Positions 23,240 to 33,300 of a stretch of 64,000 nucleotides of DNA are shown here, piece by piece. Origin of the DNA: Blasia pusilla (Eukaryota; Marchantiophyta; Marchantiopsida; Blasiales). Position numbers and translations under genes: made by a program. The notes beneath the pieces were generated by a model that saw nothing but the letters and a program-made list of their open reading frames with translations, searched no databases and had not been told where the DNA came from. Position 1 is the first letter of the stretch. Every line of letters starts with the position of its first letter. The stretch covers positions 27,466,001 to 27,530,000 of the forward strand of contig CM114274.1 of the NCBI GenBank assembly GCA_050084515.1. Direction: 5' to 3'.

Positions 23240-23838
23240 CATATCTACATACCACACAACACCGATCTTCCCAACGCACGGGTTGATCCATCCATAAACG
23301 AAACAAACTCACGCAAATACATCGAGACCCCATAACAAAAATCAGAGTAAAAATGACACACATGGCCTAAAACTCCATTCTTGAATCTACGTCGGCATAT
23401 TGAGCCTTGTCCATCCTCCGCTATGAGGAAATCCGGACACTAATACCCTAGTTCCTACCTCACACACGAGCAAGAGAGGTACTCCAACGGGCCAACGGCC
23501 CATCATGAGAAAGATGGGTTGGGAAAACCATCTTCCTCCCTTATATAGGTTTAGGAAGAGCCTTTTAGGAAGATCCAAAAGGCTCTTCCTCTAAACATAG
23601 CAATCCTCCTAGTAACCTACGTGCACAGGTTACCAAGGGCGGATGAGCTGATCAACAAGTCATCAAGCTATCAAAGACTCAAATAGGAAAATCATCAGAA
23701 ACAACGTTCTTGACACAACGAACCTATCCTCCATCTTATTTGACACCTCAAGACAAAGTTACACTAAAGACAGTCCGTTGGCTCTCTCAATGTCGTCGCC
23801 GCAATAGATCTCTACCTATCGGTTAGTAAGATGTGACA
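23240..23838 (-). mobile_element. Truncated or diverged LTR, same family as 19069-19695
   Basis: Matches the LTR at 62928-63545 from the CACACAACACCGATCTTCC block through a CTTATATAGG segment (TATA-like when read on the minus strand) and GGTTACC to the terminal ATGTGACA at 23838. The expected TGTCGTGCG end is missing or unrecognisable on the left. No target-site duplication could be found. Confidence 0.75.
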
Positions 23839-24024
23839 AAGATTAAACCAATCCAGTCGATCATAATTTGAGTTATTTTGTACATAAGTTATTCATCATC
23901 AAGACATAAAAATCACACTTTTCTTCTGGTGTGTGGGGATATTTTGCCTCAATGTCTCCAATATCTTGGGATTCACCAAGAAATCTGAGATTCCAATTGC
24001 GGCGCCGCTTTACCATCATGATCT

Positions 24025-24675
24025 CAAGATGCAATCTTAAGATCCAATTCCAACGGTAGGAGCTATTCTAGAGCTAGAATAGCTACTTTTGTGGGCAAGT
24101 GTAAAGTTATCCCCAATAGGACCATACTACTTTGGAGGATAGAAAATGGGTCAAAGTGATTTGGAATCATGGTTCCGAATGGTTTTGAATTGGCTCTTCA
24201 GATCCGATTCCGGTGGTAGGAGTTGTTGTAGAGTTGGAATAGCTCCTTCCATGGGCAAGTGTAGGGCTACTCCCAATAGCACCATAATAATTTGGAGGAT
24301 ATGCGGTGGATCAAAGGTGATTTAGAACTATAGTTTCGAATACTTTTGAATTGGCTCTTAAGATCCCATTTCAGCGGTAGGAGTTATTTTGGAGCCAAGA
24401 AAATTCCTTCCGAGGGCAAGTGCAAGGCTATCCCCAATAAGTCAGTCCTTTTATAGAAGATAAGTATTGGATCAGAGGTGATTTGGAACTATAGTTTCGA
24501 ATGCATTCAAATTGGCTCTTAAGATCTGATTCCATCAGTAGAAGTTGTTATGGAGCCGAAAGAATTCCTTCCGAGGGCAAGTTTGGGGCTACCCCAATAA
24601 GACCATACAACTTTGGTGAGTACGCGGTCGATCAAAGAACATTTGGAACTATAGTGCCAAATGTTGATGTATTGG
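24025..24675. repeat. 160-bp tandem repeat array, four units
   Basis: The marker block GATCCAATTC and its variants occurs at 24041, 24201, 24362 and 24523, spacings of 160, 161 and 161 bp. Each unit contains GGTAGGAG, GGGCAAGT and a CCCAATA block in the same order. Unit divergence is substantial, so this is an old array. Confidence 0.9.
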
Positions 24676-25385
24676 TTTGGTTTATTTCATATATCTCATT
24701 GCATTCAACCTTTTGCTGCTACCATTCTACTTAAAAACATAGAATAATTTAGTCAACATAATTTTTGCTTTGGCACGACCATGATCATCCATATTAGAAC
24801 TTAAGCTCTAATAACTAACCTTACAATAATCCTCCTTTGTCTTTCTATAGTCACACGTGGCTAATAAACGGTGAGCTTTGTACTAATGTTTGCTAGGCTT
24901 ACACCAAACATGTACCAAGGTACAAAAGAGCCAAATGGGAGCTTATGTTCCAATTTGGTCCCTTTACTTCATCCCACGAGAGCCTAAATAGCACAATTGG
25001 AGGAAAAAGGCTCCCATTTAGACAAAATCAGTGTTCAACCTTACTCTTGATTGAGAAGTATAACAATCCTATTGGCTAAAAGGGCCACGTGTGAAATGGA
25101 GATGTGTTTAAAAATGAAGAAAGATTCTCCAATAATAGTATCGATTCTATGATGTAAGCATTCTACATTTTTTTAAGATAAAGTTGTCCCAAATATTAGT
25201 AATTGGAATAAACATTGTTAACATTTGTGCAGGTTGTGAAGCAAATGGCAGTGGTGGATGGCCCTAATGCCTTGAGGATTCCTCTCTTCCAACTTTGAAC
25301 GATGGCATACGTTCAAGAGATTCAATCTGATGAAGACCTTCCTGGCCTTATTGTAAGAATCCTGGGCCTTTTTGTAAGCACGCCG
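24676..25385. other. AT-rich spacer
   Basis: No gene seen. A pyrimidine-poor AT-rich stretch precedes the unknown frames that begin near 25387. Confidence 0.4.
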
Positions 25386-25386
25386 G

Positions 25387-25827
25387 ATGACCTTACTTTC
25401 CGATGTGTTTCATTATCTTCTATTTTATCTTGTATTGCATTTTATGAAGTCGCGCTGTGTGCCATGTGCATGTGAAGTTGCAACAACTTCACATGTAGAT
25501 AGCTTTCCTCCTTTCTATGTTAGGCCTTATGATGAACATGGAACACATGCATTAGTTACTAAGGAAGACTTGGAGAACTTCGATGCATTTTGGAGAATGA
25601 GGGACGTAGCCTTCCGGAAAGCAGTTGCAGAAACGGAGTACAAGTGGATGCAGAACTTGTACTTCTTTATCTAGGATAGCAACCATAGATTCATGGTTGG
25701 TTGTGTTTTGGATCGGAGGGCCCAAACTCTTATGGAGGCTCATTTTTGCGTGAGGGTAGTCGTCCTCCATCCCTTCCCGAATCACATGGCCACGGTGGAG
25801 ATGGCCATACACTCAATGAACACCTAA
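25387..25827 (+). pseudogene. Unknown reading frame interrupted by one TAG
   Basis: A frame from 25387 is open to TAG at 25672-25674, then stays open in the same phase to TAA at 25825-25827. The segment starting YVRPYDEHGTHALVTKEDLE and continuing FWRMRDVAFRKAVAETEYKW has protein-like composition. I do not recognise the family. A single stop in an otherwise open frame suggests a recently decayed gene or element ORF. Confidence 0.35.
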
Positions 25828-25864
25828 GTATTATGTTTATAGTTTTAGAAATTTGATAGTCCTT

Positions 25865-26092
25865 CAACCTGTCGGACTCTGACAAGTTGCTGCTTTATGA
25901 TTCTGAAAAAGCTTATGCTTCTTTATTTTACAAGATCGACAACCTGTTGGAGATCGACGGGTTGCAAGGCCATTCACACAAGGACTTCTTCCCTAGCAAA
26001 TATGCAACCCGTCCAAGTCCGACGGGTTGCGTATTCCATTTCCCTAAAGCCTCTTACTTATACTCAAAAGATTCTAGGGCAACCCGTTGTCG
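25865..26092. repeat. Palindromic 26-27 bp repeats, cluster 1 (three full copies and one half)
   Basis: Copies at 25865-25890, 25940-25965, 26004-26030, and a half copy at 26079-26092. The consensus is GCAACCCGTCGGA, one central base, then its reverse complement. Each full copy can therefore form a 10-13 bp hairpin stem. They are separated by 38-75 bp of non-repeated sequence. Confidence 0.85.
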
Positions 26093-26454
26093 TATAGTAA
26101 AATCAACCAGTGTGTAAACTCCTTCGTCATTAAGTGTTAGATAGAATTTCATGAGTATTAAGTAAATTGGCTTAGAAAAAGGAGATTCTTATGTTTAAAC
26201 CTCTTTATGGTGCCTCTTCTATGCGGGCCCAACTTTAGGAAAAGGAGGTAATAAATAAAAGATGACTTTGTAAAAGTAAAGTAGTTGCTTTAATGAAAAG
26301 CAAAAGTAGTCTTGGTTGGTGGCTAGGTTAGTTGGGGTAATTTGGAAAATATCATGTGGGTAAAAGAGGATATTTTGGAAGAGATAAGAGGAAATCTACT
26401 TGTGTCAAAATGTGATTGGCTAAGCCTTGGGAGGAAGCCATGTGGCACAAGATA

Positions 26455-26830
26455 AGATAAGCTCTATTTCGTACTCTTGTGGATCCCTTGTGAGTATATA
26501 AAGAGGAGGGACCTTCAAGGGTTCATCACCTTCTATTCCACATCTTGAGTCTCTCATGTCTCTCTTGAGTGTATGGCTTTGGGATTGCTTGCTCTTCCAA
26601 TGAGAGTGGATCACCCCTCTTGGGAGAGTAACTTGACTATGGTCTATTCTTTGAGAGATTTCTAGAGTGTGGTGTGTGTGTGTGGGGATGAGAGGTTTGT
26701 CACCGTAGAGGAGTTTAGTCATACTAAAATAGCGGAAGTTTTGGCTTGTTACTTCTCCAATGAGAGTGGATTACCCCTCTTGGGAGAATAACTCCGCCAA
26801 AACCCATTCTTGAGGAGAGTAGAGAATGTG
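26455..26830 (+). promoter_or_regulatory. TATA-box promoter-like segment with a 160-bp-spaced direct repeat
   Basis: TATATAAA at 26495-26502 is followed by a C-rich leader-like segment (TTCATCACCTTCTATTCC). The block CCAATGAGAGTGGAT with its continuation CCCCTCTTGGGAGA occurs at about 26597 and again at about 26757. The unknown frame at 26830 lies downstream. It could be a gene promoter or the U3/R part of an LTR, and the sequence does not decide. Confidence 0.4.
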
Positions 26831-27264
26831 TGTCAAGCATGGATAGGGGTGGAGCACGAGCTGTGCCCGACTTTCCTTTCCTCAATCCTTACCATGTCAA
26901 GGTACTCTTTGTAGATAGGCACTGGTTCACTCGCTATTTAGTTTATCACTTTGGGGAGGCGTTCATGAACCAGGTCATGCAATCTCCAACTCCAGTGATA
27001 CTTCCTATCGTCACATATGGAAGGACATGGGATTGTACTTTGTATGTCCTTATATAGCGATCCATGGATGTCAATAAGCCTGGTCAAGTAGGGTTTAACA
27101 CTAGTTGTGCTATCTTCCTCGTGTACAAACGTAAAATAGTTTATAGGGATTTTATAGTTAGGAATTTTGGGATCCGATGTTACGAAGAAGTGATCGCCTC
27201 GGCACTTCCATTTGTGATACCTGTCGTGAGAGAATGGAGAGTGTACATCATAATTTTGTATTGA
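26830..27264 (+). pseudogene. Unknown two-repeat reading frame with one internal TAG
   Basis: Two frames (26830-27057 and 27064-27264) are in the same phase and separated by one TAG. Their halves look alike: TRYLVYHFGEAFMNQVMQ...PVILPIV...LYVLI aligns with YRDFIVRNFGIRCYEEVIA...PFVIPVV...IIILY. This suggests a tandemly duplicated domain of about 60 residues. The family is not recognised. Confidence 0.4.
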
Positions 27265-27358
27265 AAAAGGAGAACTTATTAGAGAGTTCACCTTGCATCG
27301 ACTGCATCTACCGCAGCTAGAAGGCCCGCCCTTGCTCGAAGAAAGACTCTCGACACGA

Positions 27359-27927
27359 CACCGTCGGACTCAGACGGGTTGTAAGGCCATTCACACCAGG
27401 ACTTCTTCCCTGGCGAATATGCAACCCGTCAGAGTCCGACGAGTTGCAATTTTTTTAAAAGTGTTCCTATTTAGGCTATATTAGTTTAGGAGCAACCCAT
27501 CATAATCCGACGGGTTGCAACTTCAATAGAATTTATTCAAAATAAGCATGATCTTGGACCAAAAGCAACCCGTCCGACTTCGACAGTTGCTAGGAAATTG
27601 GAACCCGTCGGACTCCAATGGGTTGCAAAAATATCTAATCTATCACTTGAAAAGACCTGGCCTCCAAAGTTTTTGTTACTATGACAGACTATAAGCAACC
27701 CATCAGTTTCAGGCGGGTTGCATCCAAGAACGTAGTTTTTCCTAGTGGTGCAACCCATCGGACTTCGACGGGCTGCTACGACTCAAGAAGCCGAAAGCCA
27801 ATGGGGCTCTTTAGATACAATAACTTCAATCCGTAGGACTCCGACAGGTCGCACATAGATGTTATTTGATCTACATTTTATTGTGGCTCATTGTATTTTG
27901 GCAACCTGTCAGAAATCGACGGGTTGC
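27359..27927. repeat. Palindromic 26-27 bp repeats, cluster 2 (nine copies)
   Basis: Copies start at 27359, 27421, 27492, 27565, 27601, 27695, 27750, 27827 and 27901. Start-to-start spacings are 36-94 bp, most near 71-77. The variation lies mainly at positions 8-14, while the outer GCAACCC and GGGTTGC arms are best kept. A flanking block (GGCCATTCACAC, AGGACTTCTTCCCT) is shared between 25967-26003 and 27383-27420, so the clusters are related by duplication. Confidence 0.88.
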
Positions 27928-27957
27928 ATGTGGGAAAAATTCTAACCCTGCAGCATC

Positions 27958-28167
27958 GTGTTGGAAGGAAATGTGACACATCATTGGATCTATGAATGCG
28001 ATCGAGTGAAGAAGGTACTTACAACGCACCCTGCTCAATACAAAGGATTCTTGGGAGAGGATTTGGTCAATGAGATGCTCGCTAAAGGAGCACAAATCAA
28101 GAAAAAGACTTGGGCAAACACATACATCTCCCAAGATTCAGCTGTTACAATTAATTCCTTCAACTGA
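27958..28167 (+). other. Unknown short reading frame next to the palindrome cluster
   Basis: About 69 codons containing HHWIYECDRVKKVL and GEDLVNEMLAKGAQIKKK. The composition looks protein-like, but there is no clear ATG at its start. It may be an exon or fragment of the same unknown gene or element as the frames at 25387 and 26830. Confidence 0.3.
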
Positions 28168-28169
28168 CT

Positions 28170-29180
28170 AGAATAGGGAGTATGAAGACGGGATTACAAT
28201 CCTAACCATTGAATTAAAGCTTTAAGTCATAGGCCTACCTCTCCATTGGGAAAAGGGAAAAAGAGTCCGTATCCAATGATATAATTTTAGTTAATTAGTT
28301 AATTCAAATAAATTTATATTATATTACGGGAATTGGGAATGTGGAGTCTCTAATTGAGATCCACTAACCTCTATATTTTTTTTCGTGACCCCTATTTGCA
28401 CAATGAGAAAATCAGTTAGATATAAGACAAAATAACAACACGCTTATAATTTTTGTCCCTTAATTCACATTTGATATTCTCAGAAGGGAAAATAAATTTT
28501 AATAGAAGAGGAAAATGATTTCTTTTATTAAGATGAAGAAATATTATTTAAAAATTTATGAAAAGGTGAAAGTATTAAATGGAGTGGAATATTATTTGAA
28601 ATTTAATTTAGAAATATTACTACTCTTTTAATATTTAAAATTTTAATATTTGATTACATTTTTTGAATGAAAAAATATTTTTGAATTTAAAAAAATCATT
28701 TTAGTGCATGCTAACTATTTGATGATAATCAATGCACCATATTTTCTTACATTTTGTCCGACGGTAAATACGAAGCGCTAGTATCATAATATAATTCATT
28801 CTACCCTCAAGTTTATAGCATAATTTCTTTGAATGTCCATGTTATTTTATTATTTTCATCTTATATTTTTTAATAAATTATTTAAAACTAGACTAAAAAG
28901 GTGATTAGATTTTCCCAAATAGAAGAAATTTTTTTATTAAATTTTTTTTATTATGAGAAAATATCCATTCTTTTTCAAACTCCTCCCGATTTCAAACGAA
29001 CTCTCATTCCCTCTAAACTAACCCTAATTTTAAAACGATGATGATTAAAATCAATTTACGAAGGAACTTGAAAATCAATCATGGAAAATAATTCAAGGCT
29101 CCCATGGCACGAAATTACACTGCTAAAACTAATTTACCACCCTCCATAAAAGAACATAAATCAGAACTACCAAAAATTAC
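28170..29180. other. Very AT-rich spacer
   Basis: Long A and T runs, no reading frame of note. It marks the transition from the repeat-rich arm to the higher-GC central block. Confidence 0.5.
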
Positions 29181-32100
29181 CATCTGCTAAAGTTTTGTAT
29201 GCAAGTCGAGAAGAGAACGCAAGATATTACGATTCTCCCAGCCAAGGACTCTCGCAACCCTGGTCCTTTAGGATGGTATCGGCCATCGACTCGTGGAAGA
29301 CAGCATAAAGAAAGGGACTCTAACGACACACACCTGCATCCGGTCCAAGTCCGACGTTGAACGCAGTGTTCGAAATCTTTCATACTCTGCAGCATTGTCC
29401 ATTCTCGCACTCCATGATTGCATCTGTTATGTGAGCCCAAGCCATCGCCAAAGGACAGGGCGGAAGAGTGTATGGAGCTCGAAGGAACCGTGAGGCAAGC
29501 TTGTATCATAAGGATCCGTTGCCAAAAAGATCAGCGGTTCCCACGCTGAACGCCCAGTGCTGAGGATGGTGCGCGCTTTACAACGAGCGATCGCAAGTCA
29601 TAACTAGTGCAAAAATCTCACTATAGATACCATGGATACATGGTAACGAGGCTCAGGAGTCAACAATGTCGCCACCAACCGTACCGTCCGGAGAATGGAG
29701 TACAGGGACGCGATTCACTCCCGAAATTGTGGCCGATCATGCTAGTCTTGCTTTCCCCTCCAGGGCTGGGCTCGGGAGCCTATTCCTGGAATCCGGATGC
29801 GATCGCAGAGGTCGCCCGAGGGGTGTATTATCGAATTTCCAAATTCCAATCAATGCGTTTTCCAGACCGAACAAAACAGAGTGAGCCTCGCGGGATTCGA
29901 AGAAAAAGGAATTACGTCGTTGTAGCAGTTGCAAAAGTCAATGGAACCACCAGCGAAGCATCGTCCGAACGATAGGGCGAACTCTACTGACCTTTTGGAT
30001 ATCGGCTACAACTTCGGGGCTGTCCGGGTTTCTTTAGGTGGGGTAGGGCAGGCGGGGACCACGAGCCCGCAGAAGGCGCCGACTTACTCCTCGCACTTTC
30101 AGCGCTTGCGCTCATCCAAACCAGGGCGATACGGTACCTGCCTTCCCTGCATGCCTACTTCACTGCGCCCAGGCAGAAAAGATCTACGCGAGGGCCTGCC
30201 ATGCCAGACCGACCCCGAATCCCGCTGCCCTCGGATTCCTCTGGTCCCCTGCAATCTGCCCTGCACCATGCTCTTCCTTCAAAACCTTGGAACCTGCACT
30301 GCAGTGACTGGACTCTCTCTCTCTCTCTCCCTGCACATCTCCTTCATTTTAAAACCTGTCACTGTTAAAGCACTCGCGGCGTCTCACGGTCTTTGACCAT
30401 TGTGACTATGTACAGGATGGCCGGTTGTGAATGTCTTCCTGATCGTCACCGACAAGCTTCGATTTTTCACCCTCGCTTTGCTCTGAACAGGACGGATGTA
30501 CTAGTCCGGTGCGAATCAGGATTGTTTCTTCCTTCAAAACCCGCCGCAAGCCTGAACGGCAGTTCTTCTCACTGCAGTACCAAGTACAATCAACTGCTAT
30601 ACAACAGCCGCAGAGACCCTGCCAAAGAATATCGCATTATATACTTTGTTCCCCTAGAAATACTTTCTCACCTGTAACCTAGAAAGTATTTCTAAACTTC
30701 TGGACGAGAAGATAAAAATAGAGACATATGATTGCTTTCGTCACCTTCGTAGAAAACGGCGCTGTATGCGCATGGTGCACAGCCAATCAAAGCTACAGAG
30801 TCAGGCAATTCCATCCAATGTGAAAATCTCTGGGTGCTGGAATTTTAAGTGCAGTGTGCAGAACAAGTAATCAGGACTTCAGAGAGCTTCTAACCACACG
30901 CGGTAGGCTGAGTCGGGCTGACCCATCAGACATTCAAAGAAATTCTTCTATTTCATTGAATTCTGCCTACGAGCCCAAATGTACCAAAATTGAAATGAAA
31001 GACAAAAGAAACCTGTTAGGGTTTGAGTTCTCTACGTGCATTCAATGCGAGTCGCAGGTGTATCTATGTCCCCGAGAACATTAAGTTAAATTTACCGATG
31101 CTTTGTGCTAAAGTTTTCAGCATCAGGAGAATACCATACTCACGTGTAGCTACGATTTGCACTCCAAGCTTTCTGGGAGCATATATTCGGAGGAAGGAAG
31201 ACATGGCTGGCCACATACATTGTGACGAAACTTTCATCCACAATCTGTTAGCGTCCGTCACAACGGTCTCATTAGGGACTATCAGGTTATTGAAACCTTA
31301 TTGATAGCTGATCTGCAGGAGAACACGACAGAAAGGCTCGCTGACCATGAATCCGAAAATAGCAGTCTAACTAATGAAGGCAAAAGTAATTATTGGCGTG
31401 TACTTTATCTCCGGTCTCTGCCTGTTTCGTTCCGTGTTGGACTCCGCTCATGCGGCCCTTCCACTCTGTGTAACTAGGTAGCCAGCTAATCATGAATTTC
31501 TGGAAAATAATGCATTTCAGGGCCCGATTTCTTCCATCATTCAAAATTCAAGGTCACCTCGCTTTCCCCTTACCTTACCCTGCGCCCGATTTAGATAAGC
31601 TTGCAGATCGAGCGCCTGATATGGCATCTGGCGCTCAGTAATCTTTCTCCTGCAGCGATGTCGAAATTCATGGAATCGCTCATAAATCTAGACCATTACG
31701 TTCGGAATATTATGATCTGTCCGACATTACCCCGCTAAGTCACTCGAGACGTATGTGTCTTTCGACGAAGAGTTCCAGGGATCACACGGCATGAGATGTC
31801 ATGATCATCGGCGATATGTAACCACTTCGCCGTCGAAACGATGGACGACATCGTCCAGATTGGTGCACCCCGACTAGTAAGGAGCTCAGGTTCCGTAAAG
31901 GGAGGGGCGCCCCACCATCCGAAATGGAACGGACATTGAGCTGAGAACTGGGATCGTTCGCCCTTCGAAACGTGTTAATGGGCTGATAAGAGAATGCTGA
32001 CCTTTCGAGCTGAGAGAAGAGGCAAAACCATCATGTACACTTCATCCGGGCAACTCGGCCGGGGAATCTCTCCACGGCCAGCGGTGCAGATGAGGAATCA

Positions 32101-33300
32101 AGGATAGCGCATGGGCCGAAAGTAAACGAGAAAGAGGACTCGCAAAGGTGCAGCCCATGATCACGATCTGGAGTTGCAAGTGTCAAACATGGATCAAGAA
32201 TGGAGGTTCCATCATTTTGAACTCCACGAGTTGAAAACCCCGGGGAGAGACGAGTCGAGTACGGGCTGATCCGGTATCCGGTAACCCGGGAATGCAACTT
32301 GGTCCCTTCGTGAGTACCTGCCGTGCAAACTTGAAAAGCAGGTTCAGTCCCACGATTCCATCTATCCCCAGGCGGCCAAGCCAGTGATACGGGACCACAT
32401 GTGAGAGGTTGAAGCTCATGCACATCACACCATCCAACTCCTTTAAAGACTTTATCACGTAGCTTCAATCAGTTCGTCATGGCTGGCATAATTGCTGCCG
32501 TGTCAACTTACTCCAGGCCCATAACCCCGGGAACCAGTCATCTGGCAGTCACATCCATTCTATCGTTATCTACATCTTTGAATTCTGATTCAAACCGCAT
32601 GGACGTGGAAAGCACAGATGCGTCTTCACTATAGTTTCGGTTCGGTCACTTTCTCGCCATTTGGTCCTGCCAAGGTATATCGATGATTATCACGTTACAA
32701 ACGATTCTCTCTGGACCCCCGTCGACTTGGGGGGGGGAACTCACTTATAAAGTTCTTTAGCTGTGACTCTAAGCTCGGAGTGATTTCCCGGAAAGACAAA
32801 CGACGTCGAACGCCACGGCGCCACAGAGGTAGCAGCAGAGGACCTGGCGATGTATGTTTTTTTCTTCGTAGGAGGGCTGTGCCACCACAACAGGGGAGAC
32901 GACGGGATGGGTGCAACAACTAAACGGTATTGCAAGCGAAGACGCCGTTTCTCGCAGCCAGTCCCACGACAATCAGCAGATAAAGTGGAGGGGACCGAGT
33001 TGTTCTGGTTCTCCAGCTTGCCATGTGTACACGCGGATCATCCCGTCTGCGTCCGTGTCAAACATGACCTTGTCGACTTCGTTTACGCGGTCTTCGAAGC
33101 TCCCTCTATGGTCCCCATGCCAGTACCTATCATCCTCTGGGCTCGCAATCTGACAGACACATATCCACGGACTACGATCTTTCCGTGTCCTCTACTTAAG
33201 ACAATCCGAAGTGACTGTCATTGATTAAAGCGCTGGAAACAAAATTCAAATAGATGGACACAAGGCCCGAGGCACAGTCAAAGTCAAGAGTAAACTTCAC
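29180..33300. other. Higher-GC low-copy interval without recognisable genes
   Basis: Frames up to 155 codons (29929-30396) occur on both strands but show no domain, conserved block or consistent splicing. A short (CT)n tract lies near 30312. No tandem repeats, LTRs or RNA genes were seen. Non-coding transcripts or small genes cannot be excluded without expression data. Confidence 0.35.

Noticed and set aside
25865-27927. CRISPR array
   Set aside because: The repeats are palindromic with irregular spacing, strongly diverged, and lie in a plant nuclear context without cas genes.
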